Shown here: in pieces, positions 42,829-55,713 of the stretch
How positions within the stretch are numbered: position 1 is the first letter of the stretch
How the letters are laid out: each line of letters begins with the position of its first letter
Origin: Larimichthys crocea
Lineage: Eukaryota; Chordata; Actinopteri; Sciaenidae
DNA: 64,000 nucleotides
Assembly (NCBI RefSeq): GCF_000972845.2
Contig: NC_040033.1
Coordinates: 1,912,344-1,976,343, forward strand
Direction of reading: 5' to 3'
Program-made: the position numbers and the translations under genes
Notes under the pieces: generated by a model
The model's database searches: none
Told to the model about the DNA's origin: nothing
What the model saw: only the letters and a program-made list of their open reading frames with translations

Positions 42829-44772
42829 GCTGTCAAACACGTGTGTGTGTTAAATTTGTCTTATTACGTCTCGTTTAACACTCATAAAGACCAGAAACTG
42901 TTGCCGTGTACTTGTACCATGCGTCCACTAGAGAGCGGCACAGCCTCGTGTATAAACTGGTGTAACATTACCATGGAAACGTGTCACGCATCATTTCCTG
43001 AATGAATGAAGGCGGCAGAGTGGACGTACAGTTCATTTCTTTCTCCTGAAGGAGCTCGGGAACGTTCTGGCCTCTGAGCACGAACATTATCCTGAATTAT
43101 TCTGAGTGAGGAGCCCATTAGGCTCCAGCCCCCCTCCCCTCGCATTGATCTGACCCTGTCTCAGGAGATGTCGGTCTGAATACATGGCTCACGGCCCAGT
43201 TGTTAACCTCTGTGTGTGGTCACATCGATGCGCTCTCCCACCCCCAATCTCCACCCTCCTGCCGTGATGTTTTGTGCTGAACATTCCTGCTGGATGAATC
43301 GATGAGTGGAGGTGTTTGTGGAGAGACGAGGTCAAAGTGGACAAGCGAGCCCACACAGTTTGCTCGGAGGGAACACCTACATTAAGTTCTGACCACTAAT
43401 CACCAGCCTGGGACATAAAAACTTATTAAAATGTGGCCCAAAGTGTGTGGGCGCATCCGAAGCTGAAGTTTGACTTGGTTTCTGCTGCAGCATGTAGTCA
43501 ATTCTAGAAAATAATGTATCTCCAACAAACCTGAATATGCCTCCAAACATATCTAACATCATGTCACACATGTGGGAACACGCCTGACCCGCGACTTCAT
43601 TCAGGCGGCTCTTCTCTGGCACCTTGAGTTACTATGGTTACCACTCAGGTGTAGCGTTACTAAGGATTACGGGGATGCTCTGAAACTTTCTAACAAGGTC
43701 AGTATGACGACAAAATCACGAATATAGCCTGATACCTCTACACTGACAAATGAAAGTGAAGCCTCAAAGCACCTCCCTCCGAGAGAAAATATAGAATTAT
43801 TATGTGTGTTAAATAGTCCTGTGTGCAAATCATCACATTTATTATATACCTGAGATTAAACTTCTCTTTCACGTTGACGTACCTTGAAAACATTCCTGAG
43901 GATCTGAGCAGGAGTGACTCTAACTTTGGAAGATCTTTTTGGCTGCAGGAAAAGAAGAAGAAGAAGAAGGGAGACAAATACTGGGAAAATGTGATTGTTA
44001 TGACCATGCAGACCTTTCATATATATGTATATTTTATTTTTCTAACTCTAACAACGACCTGTACCTTTGCTTCTCCTTATTTTTTGATCTATATAAAAAC
44101 TCTAGACCTCATATTTTCTGTGTTCACATAAAAACTAAGAAAAGAAAAGTATTTTCTGAAAGCACCTCTGACATAATAAAGGAGACAAATCTGACAGATC
44201 CAAACAACAGTTCACTGAAGAGCTCTCTTTTCTATCTCTCGGCTGATTTTTGAATTGGACAAGGTTGTCCTTACTTTTCACGTTTGCAGCTGATTGCCAG
44301 CAAAACATCTGATGTCCATCTCTATTGTGTGTTTGTGTGTGATTTGTGCCCTGATTAGTCAAAGTAAAGGTAACGCTTCCGTGACGTGACATTGCATTCA
44401 TCTGCAGTGTGTCTTTGATCGATCATTCAGTATTTCTGAAGCTAATCACTTATGCATGCTCAGTTGTTAGTTGTTAGTTGTCGCCAAGGCAACAGTGCAT
44501 CTTCACGTATGGGCTGATGGATCATGAATCGAGTGCAGGGCTAAATAAAGTCCCTTTATTATGTACATTTATAGAATATATTTTAGTTTCTTTATCATCA
44601 TGGAATGGACATCTTGTCTCGTGGATGAAAGTCGTGGTGTTATGTATATTATTAGGTATCTTAATCTTTTTGTTTTGTTTTGTTTTGTGCAGCTCAATCA
44701 GTAGAGGATGCTTCATGGATCCAAAGTTCTCCATCCAAAGACATCTTTTGATCAAACTAAAAGCATACGTAT
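42829..44772. other. region upstream of drosha, mostly unassigned
   Basis: No recognised gene. It contains a candidate minus-strand exon (43883-43942) and an open stretch of about 80 codons on the minus strand at 43377-43622 (contains CDMMLDMFGGIFRFVGD), which looks protein-like but has no ATG and no recognised relative. Confidence 0.6.
43883..43942 (-). CDS. candidate 60-bp internal exon, gene unknown
   Basis: On the minus strand a long pyrimidine tract (TTC repeats) and CCTGCAG precede 60 bp that end at AAG|GTACGT, close to the ideal donor. One frame is open throughout and in phase with both ends (PKRSSKVRVTPAQILRNVFK). A possible next acceptor with a branch-point-like CTGAC lies near 43680. 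No partner exons or homology established. Confidence 0.3.
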
Positions 44773-45303
44773 ATTTCTTTAGACAGGTATAAATTCAAAA
44801 ACACATTGTTGTCTATTAATAAGCAGAACTTTAACCTAAGAAAAGGACGATTTTAAAGCAGAAAAATTATATTTCTGATGATGTTTGAAGCACTCAGATC
44901 TCAAATGTGCCTGTGCAGACCTATGGGAACCGTAGTTCTGCGTCATAACCAGGTCGAACAGTGATGTTGCTGTGAATTTTTATTTTAATTTTTTGGTTGT
45001 TTTTTGTTATTTAAAGTGGGAGAAACCAAAGCACTTGGGGGAAACCCACTCATGTGCGTCAACGAAGTCAAGGTCCAGAACTGAACCCTGACCTTATAGC
45101 TGTGAGAGGTAAACACTAAGACGCCTGTGCGGACCTCTGGGACCCGTAAGTCCTGCGTCATATTCGGGTTGATGTTACTCCAGTGTTTTTTTTTTTTTAA
45201 TCATTAAAAGTGGCGAACCGAAGCACTCGGAGAAAACCACAACAACAATGTGACCTTACGGTTGCAAGGCCACAGTGTTGCAACGCCAAAGGCACCGGGT
45301 TAT

Positions 45304-46309
45304 TCAGCCACGTGTGAAAGGCCAGGTCATGATCCTACAGATGGAGGAGAAGAACCTCTTCACGCCGGTCTTCTCTGGCTTCACCAAGCGCCTTTTTATG
45401 GTCTGAACTATGTGAGCATATATTAACGAATCCTGCGACATCAGGTTCTTTGCCTCATACACTTTGTTGCCCATATATTTGCGCAGATTCTTGTACACGG
45501 CCTTGGCTGTCTTCTTGACATCCTTTAGTTTTATCTCGATGCTTTCGGTGCCTGCCATCTCCGTGCACAGCATGGCCTTTAGTGTCGATGTCATGTTTAT
45601 AACGGCATTGCTAGACAGTCGAAAACCTGGAGATAAATTCTTGACAATCAGGTTGACGACTGCAGATGTCAACACCGTGTAGATCAGGTCTGTCGACTCT
45701 GCCGGTTGAGTCTGTCTGGCTGATCCAGTGATTGGCTCAGGCCATTCAGGGAGCTCTTCTTCAGGGAGTTATTCTTCAGAGAGCTCGTCCTCTTCGTCCT
45801 CATCAACAGACTCCGGATGTTCTTCATCGCTCACAGCTGACGCAGCAGCGATGGAAGGTGCTGCTGATTTCACAGGTGTCACAGCCCCCACCTCTTGATC
45901 TTCAGTCACTGTCCTTTATCTTGGTCAAACTCTGATTCACACTGTCATCTTTTCTGTTCTGCTGGTTGAACCGGCTCCATATGTGCGTCATTAAATTGGA
46001 AACTTCTGTGCTCTCTTTCTGCTGATTGTCCTTGTATTTCCCGTGGTCAGGTGGAATGTTCTCGAGTATCACCTTCACCAGCTGCTTAGAACCGATATAT
46101 TATATATAGCTCGCGATGTCAGATGCTGCTTCATTGGCGCCCTCCACAATGCTGCTCACAATCCGCTGCCCTTCCTCAGCAGAAATGTCAGCGTTGTGGT
46201 TGACCTCGGTGTTAAGCTCGTCTTTGGTCAGGACCCTTTGCAGAGTTTCTGACAAGCGGACCTCGCCCTCTTCAGGTGGCCAAGCCATCTTAATTTTGTC
46301 AGGACTCAT
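45304..46309 (-). pseudogene. broken intronless gene of unknown function
   Basis: On the minus strand an ATG (46309-46307) opens MSPDKIKMAWPPEEGEVRLS, followed by ISAEEGQRIVSSIVEG. The frame meets a TAA after IASYI but continues in frame (GSKQLVKVILENIPPD). It then needs one frameshift near 45920, passes an acidic Ser/Glu-rich linker (ESVDEDEEDELSEE, then TAA), and ends with an open stretch of 123 codons (KKTAKAVYKNLRKYMGNKVY, VKRFFSSICRIMTWPFTRG). About 330 codons in all without introns, with two stops and one shift. The first stop is shared with copy 2, so it is not a random read error. I do not recognise the family. Confidence 0.6.
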
Positions 46310-46318
46310 CAATCTCTG

Positions 46319-46361
46319 ACATCTTCTCTTCTCTTCTCTTCTCTTCTCTTCTCTTCTCTGA
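46319..46361. repeat. (CTTCT)n microsatellite
   Basis: About eight TCTTC units directly upstream of the broken gene; only about four in copy 2 (56579-56601). Confidence 0.95.
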
Positions 46362-47209
46362 CTGAAAGAAATATCAGTAATGAACAATCTTGTAATGATC
46401 TGGGTTCAATATGTGTAGCCTAGCAACCGTAACTAGGCATAACGAGCAAACTTTTCTCCGTTGAAACCATGAAAATACACACACACACACAAACACACAC
46501 ACAAGCACACGGAGATTAATTAAAAGATTAATAAACTAAAATTATCATAACAAACAGAACCAAATTGCCTGGTTGGACTACTTTTTTTTTTAAAATAAAA
46601 GCTGAAAATGGGAAAATAATGAATAAAAACCGATAAATACGATTAAAAAAAGAAAAAGAAATTACAAACAAGAAAACATATATATATCATTTCATACAGC
46701 ATTTAATTGTATCCAGGATGTTTTGAATGATTGTGACCAGGATTCACCTTCTTTAATTATTATTGACTAATGAATGAGGGAAAGTTTCATTAAACTCAGA
46801 GTTTCTCTCACTATAATGAATTCAAAACAAAACAGGATCATGTATTCCTTCAGTCACTTCAGCGAGGCCAGTGCAGTGAAGTGGAGCTCTCCCTCTCTGT
46901 CTGTCCAGAAGGGGGCAGTACCAGCGCATGTAACTTGTAAAGATGAAACTTGTTTAACAATTGCTGCAAGGGTTATTATAGCAGTGCATTGATATATGAT
47001 GTATTGTATATTATATGCTATTATGAGAGTTATAACAAGTATTCTCCTCATAGCAAATAAGAAAACGTCTCAAATAAAGGTTTAAAATCACTGCCAAGGC
47101 CGAAGAACTGACGATACATGAGTAACTCCATCAGTTTGTACATCTGTGTGTGTTCTTGTCTTATGTCTGTTGTTGGATTCTTGGAGTCTTTTCAACCTCA
47201 CTCAGAGTG
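46362..47209. other. unassigned stretch in duplicated segment
   Basis: CA run near 46478, AT-rich; no gene recognised. Confidence 0.6.
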
Positions 47210-47686
47210 TCATAATGGCAAAAGAACACTGGGTACGTCTCCAATGGTGACCTGGCTCTGAGAGTCATGGCAAAAAGGAGTCCACACCGTGTACATTTGT
47301 TTAAACAATTCTTTATTGAATCCAATCAAACCAAATTAGACCAAATGAAACAATCATAGGATTTGAAGTTATGAGGTGTGTAGGAGCAGTGGTATCAGTG
47401 GTGCATGAGTGAGTGTGCAAGTGTTGATAGTGTGAAACAAAAGCAAAGGACAACCTAGAGCATCAAACTAAACTAAACTAAACCAAACCAACCCCGACTG
47501 GGGACAGAGGAGCCCAGAACAGGGCAAAGCCGGAGAGAGAGAGCAGTGAAGACAATGAGCACCTGGCTGCAGTGGCTTAAATACTCTAACCCAAAGTAAC
47601 ATAATAGAAAACAAACAACAACAGAGAAACCACACCCAGAGAGGAGGAGGAAGGGACACACTCAGGATGCCACATGGGGCATCACA
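47210..47686 (-). mobile_element. possible solo LTR
   Basis: On the minus strand it begins TGTGATGCCCCATGTGGCAT, has a TATA-like TATTTAAG (near 47580) about 100 bp in and AATAAAG near 47315, the layout of a retroelement LTR. No flanking target duplication or internal coding region was found, and the 3' boundary is a guess. A matching copy lies near 57430-57912. Confidence 0.35.
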
Positions 47687-48984
47687 GCTTCTAAATATGT
47701 AAATATGCTACGATTGTTTTTATGATTGGAAGCATGCACAGAGTGTTTTATTTTGAAAATTGACCAGCTCCCCTATGCTGTGTCTGTTTCTGACTTCCTG
47801 CCATCTCTTGGAAATGACTTCTCCATGATACAGCACGAGACATATGAGATAAAGAGCCGTAAACATCGATTCTGACTCTATGTGGGCTGACGGGGAAACT
47901 ACTGCACCTCAGATCAGTAAAAAAACACATTTTGGGTGTGTTTAAATCTCTGAATACTGCACAGAATCCTTCACAAACACAACACTGCAGACGGGGAATG
48001 ACAGAGATAAGAAAAGCAGAGTTGATCACGCTTCTTGGTTTTCCCTCCGGCACGTCTGATGGTCAGCAGAACTCCATTACGATTCACTTCAGGTCGCCTC
48101 GAGCAGCATTAATATTCTCTGCCTTCGTACCGGTCACACCGTCTTTCCCTTCATAAATATATATATATGATTTCCTCTAGAGAGACACAACAGAAGGCAT
48201 CTCCTGCACCTGACATGTGTTTAAAGAGCATTGTTCACTATTTGATTGCTGTACCGCCCCATCAGCAGAAAAGTTTATTAAATGTGACCAACAAAATCCA
48301 CGACCTGATGAGGATCCCACAAGATGAGAGCAGTACATTACATCCATGCAATAACTGGTGAATGCTGACCTTGACTTATGGAACAACACCACAGTGAGGC
48401 GACGGGCAAGAACAAAGAGGCAGACTGTATTTTCCTCATGAGCTGACGAGCGTGTTACACCTGAAGAGCGTGAAAGCGCACTTCACTTCCCCTCACAGGC
48501 ATTGATTCTGGTTGAAAAGGCCAAAAGGAAAATGGTTGTTATTTGTTGTTTGAATGATACAGTGGGAAAGCGGAGAGTAATGTACCCGTGGGAAGGCTGA
48601 GTCAGTGAATATTTTAAGTGCAACATCCAGATTCATACACGAGAGATTTAAGAGGCTGGTGACATTTACCGGTAAAATCGGGCGGATGAAAGCAACGCTG
48701 TGTCACTTTTCTCCCAGAAAATCACATTTTAAATCAAGTTGACTTGTAATCAGAGGAATGGCGTCTCTGTAATTTGTCGTCCACGTACGATCGAGGGTAA
48801 CGTAACGCTTTTCACTGATTTTGGTGAAACTGGATCAACTCTCTGTGATTTACAGAGTCGCCTGACGGACAGTGAAGTAAACTGCGGCCAGCTGTAGCTG
48901 CTGTCAGCTCATTTTAGCTCCGTTTGTTAGCTGGGGCTGTGAGCTTACAGCACAGAGGGAGTGTTATGCTGATTTCCGGGGGGA
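47687..48984. other. unassigned stretch in duplicated segment
   Basis: Nothing recognised; the open frames seen do not look like protein genes. Confidence 0.6.
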
Positions 48985-49276
48985 GGGGGTTCACTTTCAC
49001 ACTGCACTTTTTAAAAGCGGACCAAACCGCCTGGACAACGTTGTGCAGTTACAACAGCTGCTCATTTGGGGGCGGTATTTCAGAAACAAAAAGCACCAGG
49101 AAAAAGAGGAAAACCCGGCTCATCGACCGACTTTCTGATCTTTGGTTCGCTGGATAGTCCGTTTGCTTTAGGTGCACCAGAGTTTGGATGAGCCCAAACG
49201 AACCGGACTATCCGTTGGAAGCGAACTCTGGTCCGTTTAAAGCAGACCAAACAGCGCTGGTGTGAAAGCGCCCTTA
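48985..49276. mobile_element. MITE-like element of about 290 bp
   Basis: Left end GTTCACTTTCACACTGCAC and right end (reverse) CTAAGGGCGCTTTCACACC are similar inverted termini, and GGACCAAAC-type motifs recur inside both arms. In copy 2 the left end is deleted (junction near 59152). Superfamily not determined. Confidence 0.55.
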
Positions 49277-52200
49277 GCGTTTGTACCAGTTTTTCACACC
49301 CGGGGCGTGGGCAAGTGTTTACACAGAGTGGAGCCGGTGTTGTGCTAAAACAGGAGCTGGGCCAGCGGGAAATGTAACCGGACTTAACATACGTATTTAC
49401 CACGGTGGGGTTTATTTGTCTTTATTTGTGTTTAAGATGTGATCTGATTAAACACCTCATGCTACATTATATTCATAATTTTGAAGTCTATAGCTGTGTT
49501 TTCTATCTGTACTATAGCTGAGCGACGCATGATTCAGTGTATCTGCATCAAGCACTCACCGTGGTCAATGTGGGGGCGACAGAAGCGTCCCTGAGGCGGT
49601 CTGAATGCTCAGACACCGGATCAAGCACAGCAGGTGGGAAACATGGTGACAGCAGCACCTCGGTTGACCCTGATGATCTCAGTGACCCCATACAGACACA
49701 TGCTGAATGCTGCTGATTGGCTGGAGGGGTGTTATCTTCTGTTCTTTCACACATGTGTGAAACCGATCAGGACCAAGCCGGATGCTGGCTGCTGTGCAAA
49801 AACATTAAAAAAAAGGCTTTCATGTTCCCTCACACACTGCATGTGTTTCTTACAGACTGAAGAACAGGCTGGAAAATTTGTATTTCACTCAAAGCAGAAT
49901 GACAACTTGAACAGAGATTCAGCTTTATTAATAGTATTTGTTTCAAAATCTCTGTGACATACAGCAGAGCAACAGAAATATACTCTGTTTCTCTGAGAAT
50001 TACATCTGAGCTACCTGCATCACTTTGTATTCCTCTGAAGGCTGCAGGGGAACAAATGAAAGTGAGAGTAACAGAGGCCGGAGCAGTGTGCTGAAAAGCA
50101 ATGAATTTTCTTACATGGGCTCCACATTTAGAAGAATGTATGGAGGCGGCAACTGAACGTCTGACAATGATGGTTGGTCTGGTAAATGTGCGATATTGCT
50201 GATTTATTGCTGACACATTGCTCCTTTCGGTTTCTTGTTCATAGGAACTCTTTTCATAACACATTTATTTCCAAACACAGAGTCAAAGTTACATTTTTAA
50301 GTCTGTGTAAAGTCAGAATTAGGTGTCAAAATCAGGTAAAAATTCAGCTCCAGGACTGTGGGGGCGTGAAACATGTTAGATGAGTTCAGAAAATGACATG
50401 ACTAACTTTGAAACACTCTGAGCTGAGATGAATTCATCTCTAACTCTCTGCCCAGGGTGGCCTCGGCGTGTCATCGAGCCACCCTTTAAGGACCGCCCAC
50501 AAAGATCCTGGACTGAAAACTGTTTGAACCTCTAACTCCACATTTCAGTGACAGTCGTCTTTTCACGTGTTTTCAGCAACTATTTTCCAACATATTTAAT
50601 GTTTAATTGCCTTTGCACGGAGTTTAAAAATAAAGCTGGCCTTTTAGAAATAAGAATATTTTTAAAACTCCCTTCACAGTTTTAAAGTGCCCCACTTGAC
50701 AACAGCAGTAAGAGCACAGAAGTACTTTGAAGGATGCCTGAAGAGTTATATCACTTCATAAACACCCAAGTAGAAGATTTAACATTTAAACTGAAATAAC
50801 AGTTGAAAGTTTCCAACAGTAATCTCTACTTGTCTCAGAGGTCGTGCATGCTGCTAATTTCCTCTTAGGTTTGGCTTGTAGTGTTAGAACGTTTCAGTCG
50901 TCACACTACAGTAGAAAGTGTTTATTTAAAGTTGGATTAAGTGATTTCATTCTGCAGACACAAATCACACCCAGACAACCTCCAAAGTCAAATATTGTTG
51001 TTAAAATATTGTTGTGTTTCTGGCTTTCCGTGAGTTCTGCAACATTAAGGTGAGGGCAGGGTGTTATTCATGCAATCTTGTCTCTGGTATGCTGGCAATC
51101 CGTTTTTATTCATCTCAAACATCCAAAGTACTGACTGCATAGTTGTCAGCTGTGCCGAGACTGCAGCGTGTCCAGAGAAAAAAAGATCGTCTTTGTGCTT
51201 GTCCCTGTCGTCTTATTCCTGTTTGTTTATGAAGTGAAGTCATAAAGCCCCGAGATTAGTGTGAACTGGGGGGATCGGTGCATGTCTCCACCTTATTTTT
51301 AGCGAAACATAACAGTAGAGCTGCTGAAAGGTTGAAAGTATCACGTTCGACTGGTTATTTTACTCTATGGGACGATTTGTGGGTTGGTATTTAAGTAAGT
51401 TTTTAGCTTTTACTCAGCCTTAAACGTTCGTGCATCATGTTTTGCTGTCTTATTTCACATCACATCTGATCTAACAGCCTCCTGATTACCTAACTCTAAC
51501 CACACGACAGGATTGAAGTTTGAAGAGTGACTGCAGTTGTTGACTCTTGACTGTTGTTCTTGGAGGCCATGTGGTTTATTTTTAAAAAATCTGTTCTGCT
51601 CGAGAGAACAAGTGATAATTCTGATGTTGACCGGGTCCAGTGGAAGTGGCTACAGAGATGGATGTAGATGATTCTCTTGAGGGACATGCTCCTCATTACT
51701 TGGCATTTATTATCCGCTTTCTCTGTGCAGAGCAGTGCCTGTGCATACATGGACACACGTAATTACCAGTGGTAACATGCAGAGACTGAAGCATATTTTT
51801 CATCTGGAAAAAGATGATGCCGTTCAGTGGAAGTGCTGGGCAGAGGAAATGAATTTCAGAGAAAAATAAGGGTTAGGACGTTGTCTTTAATGTACCTGGC
51901 TTAAGTGCTCAGGTGCTCGTTGTTGCAGTGATTATCTGTCATTACTATAGTTGGACAAAAATCATTCAGTTAAATGTAGCCAGCATACAGAGAGACTGAC
52001 AGATGAGATGAATTAGTGCCTCCGGTCTCAGAGTTCAGCGTCGCCGTGGTAAATATGGACATCTGTACATTTGTTCTGATTCGATTTCTTGGATTGACTG
52101 AGACTGAGCTAGCAGCAGCTACAGCTGGCAGCAGTTCACTTCACTGTCCGTCAGGAAACAAACATAAATGCATCTATACACAGACGTGAATACACATAAT

Positions 52201-52371
52201 ACACTAAAAATAAACGATTACATGAAGAATAACTGTGAATCTGAGTTTCTTGTTTCTTGCTCGGACTGTTTGGAAATGATTGGAGAGAATAATGAGGCAC
52301 AGAGCTCAGAACATTTACTGTATCTACATTATTTCAGTCTGCCTGCTTTTTGCAGTATGAACACATTATGG
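49277..52371. other. unassigned stretch in duplicated segment
   Basis: No gene or named repeat recognised. It contains the empty site (about 49652) matching the hAT insertion of copy 2. Confidence 0.6.
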
Positions 52372-54942
52372 TTATCTGTATTCATCATTGTACAAGCTTG
52401 AAACCAAATGAGTGTACGTACAGCACAAAAGATGAATCCATTCACACAGGAGGGACAAATCAAAACCATTTTAAAACCATTATAGCTGAGGGGAAAGAGT
52501 GGGACAAACAAACAAGTCAAAGAAAAGAAAAACGATATTTATGCATGAAATACGCCCATGTTTCAAGTTCTATGAAAAGGCTGATGTCACGAATGTCCTT
52601 CATCAGAGCCAACACAAATCTGAGTGTTAATTAGATAATTTTAATACCGTACCCAATGTTTCACCGTCTTTCATGCGGCATAGATGTTCATTCAGTTCAT
52701 TATTTCCTGACCCTAACCCAAGATCACGCTGTTGTTTGTGTAAAAATTACAGCAATTACAAAACCAACCCATTTATTTATGTTAAATAGTCCCCTCTCAC
52801 ATCGATACGTAGAAAAGGATTAAAGCACCATGCTTCCATTCTCCACAAACTGACTCCTCCACGTTCGATGAATGAAACTAAATGCATTGATTACCACCAG
52901 TTTGATGCAGCTACTAACATTTTAAATGTGGGTGCAAAGGTGCCATGCGGTTTTGGAGTGAATATATTCAATATCCAGTGATAGGGCACAAATTAAAACA
53001 AACAAACAGGACTGTTAATGTTTCCCATCTCCTTGTGGACGTCTTCGGCTCTGATGCTGGTTTTTATTGGATCTGGCTCAGCTTCTCCTCCGCAACACCT
53101 CCATTGAAATGAATGGAAAAAACCTGCGTTTTCGCCACAGCGCCGGATTTGGTCTTAATCTGTCAAACTTCTAGCGCAACTCTGAGTCTGAAATCATTTT
53201 AACAACTGGCACCCCTGATGAGCAGTAACACCTGCTACACATGTCCTCACATATTATTATTAATCCATGTCACGTTGAGCTCAGCTCAGCTCTCTTACAG
53301 GCCTGACAAAACAGCGAGAGAGCAAAGTCAAGTTTGCTAATTCCAAATATTAAAAGAGGAAATGCCAAAAATGGCTCCAGAAGTGAGTCAGTCTCCATAA
53401 GTCCCCATGTTAAATAAGAAATAAACATGTTTACAGCCTGGTACAAAAAACAGTTTTGGTCTCTGTAGCTAATTTCCCCGTTCATGACAACTGTACTGAG
53501 GGTGAATTTATATACAACTCACCTGTTCACATTATATTAAGGCTGAAAGTTATGCAGGATGACGATTTTTAGATTATCTGGGAGGCAGAAGAGGCAGAAC
53601 TGACACGTTTTGAGCTTCAGAAACCCGTGGGTGACGCCACGCATATGCAGTCCACCAAGTCAGTGGTGGTCGGTGGTTCTTTGACTACTAACTCGACTAA
53701 AAGGTCAATGGTGAGTCTTTCAACGGGATGAGGTTCAGTTGATGAGTCTAAGGTCCTTTGAGGGAATTCTCCAGTGACAATCGAGTATCAGACAGTCAGC
53801 GTCTGAAGACAGAAAGTTATGGAGCTCGCTCCTTCAGAGAGTATCTCCGCAACCTCCTTTCAGCCAGAGAACGACCCCGCTCCGAACTGTGACAAAGAAA
53901 CAGGACAGCAGGTCACGGCTGTCAGCATCAGTTTGTCAGTCAATTTCCATCCATGTCGAGAAAGTGAAGTTCTCTTTGTACCCGAGCCTCAGGTGTTCCT
54001 CTAATCAGGACAGACTCACTCACTTTTGACTTGTACGCATTAAAGTTTTAAACTTTCATCATTTTTTTATGGTTTACTGTCTGCTGCACACTCAGGCTGT
54101 CAGTCATCTCTTCTTACCTGCACTGAGTACTGAATATAGCTGTACAGTGTAGTTTGTTTTATTGCTTCTTACTCAGAGGAAATCTACAAAATTGGACTTG
54201 AATTTCTGACTGAACTGCTGAGTTGCATTGTGGGTAATGTAGGCACCTAATTCTAACACATGGAATAAAAAAATATATATATTTCTGGTTCTGCTGCATG
54301 ATTGTTGTAAACAAACCACCACCAACTTCATTTTCTCATCAGGTTCTAAAGAAGTGTTACTCTGCAAACAGCGAGTTTGTTCTGCATGACAGCAGGTAAT
54401 CAGGTTAAGTGAGCGTGTCTGCGTTTCAACTCGTTTTCAGCTCCATGAATATTGCAGTCATCACGTTTAACCCTTGTTGACACAGAATAATGAACATACA
54501 GGATGGATGGAGGGATGTAATAAGATGTTTTATCAGTTCCTGTATAAGCAAAGTCTTTCTCTCTCGCTTTCTTTTGGTGGAACATCGACTCGTCTATAGA
54601 AAAACACTCTGACACTGTCATATTTATTGTAATAAATATTACAATAATGGATTGTACTCTCTTTGAGCCAGCTGTTTTCATTTAAAAAGTAATTGATATC
54701 ACGTATGTGGCATTTGTTGCTTTCTAAACATCACAAAGAAAAGACAAGTGTTCTACATATCCATTTTATTTTATAGGAACAAACATGAGCTGGTCAGTCC
54801 TCCCTGTCGACTCTTCGGTGAACCATCCCAAAGAGCCTCTGTTTGTTTGGACAGTGAGAGCCGGTCAAGTCCCGCTGTTTATCTGCGGTGATTGTGTCAT
54901 AAATATTTCGAGCAACTCACATTGTTACAACAAACAACAGCA
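52372..54942. other. unique sequence between the two duplicated copies
   Basis: No gene recognised. A 61-codon open frame at 53819-54004 is short and unsupported. Confidence 0.6.
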
Positions 54943-55181
54943 CAGTCGTCCCTCGCTATAACGCGGTTCACTTTTCGCGGACTCGCTGTGTCGCAGATTT
55001 TTTTAGTGTAATTTTGCATGCTTTTTTTTTACAGCGTACTGTACAGTATGAACGCGCATTGTGTTCTGCATCCTAAATTGGCCAAGGAAGAACTGCACGT
55101 GTTCTGCGTCCTGATTAACTTTAATTAAAGGGAGTACTGTACAAAATATGTGTAAAAAGGTGTATAAAAGTGTGTGGTTAA
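54943..55181 (+). mobile_element. truncated pogo/Tigger-like DNA transposon end
   Basis: Begins CAGTCGTCCCTCGCTATAAC followed by GCGGTTCACTTTTCGCGG, the terminal sequence typical of pogo/Tigger elements in vertebrates. It is cut off at the start of duplicated copy 2. Confidence 0.65.
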
Positions 55182-55713
55182 ATTTCTTTAGACAGGATAA
55201 ATCCAAAAACACATTATTGTCATTAATAAGCGAACTTTAACCTAAGAAAAGGACGGATTTTAAAGCAGAAATTATGATTATCTGATGATTTGAAGCACTC
55301 AGATCCAAATGTGCCTGTGGCAGACCATGGGACCCGTAGTTCTGCGTCATAACCAGGTCGAACAGTGATGTTGCTGTGAATTTTTTATTTTAATTGTTTG
55401 TTTGGTGTTGTTGTTTTTTGTTATTCAAAGTGGGGAGAAACCAAAGCACTTGGGGGGAAACCAATCATGTGCGCAACGAAGTCAAGTCCAGAACGGAACT
55501 CGACCTTATAGCTGTGAGAGGTAAACACTAAGACGCCTGTGCGGACCTTTGGGACCCTAAGTCTGCCGTCCATATTCGGTTGATGTTACTCCAGTGTTTG
55601 TTTTTTTTTTAATCATTAAAAGTGGCGAACCGAAGCACTCGAGAAAACCACAACAACAATGTGACCTTACGGTGCAAGGCCACAGTGTTGCAACGCCAAA
55701 GGCACCGGGTTAT

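Larger units (their letters stand above)
44773..52371. repeat. 7.6-kb duplicated segment, copy 1
   Basis: Repeated in the same orientation at 55182-64000. Copy 1 looks cleaner. It carries a broken gene, an LTR-like element and a MITE. The duplication starts at ATTTCTTTAGACAGG in both copies and has no gap between them. Confidence 0.92.

Noticed and set aside
42616..42840. Minus-strand frame with repeated IYLS
   Set aside because: Translation of the GATA microsatellite.
53819..54004. 61-codon plus-strand frame
   Set aside because: Short, no splice sites or family resemblance; expected by chance at this length.
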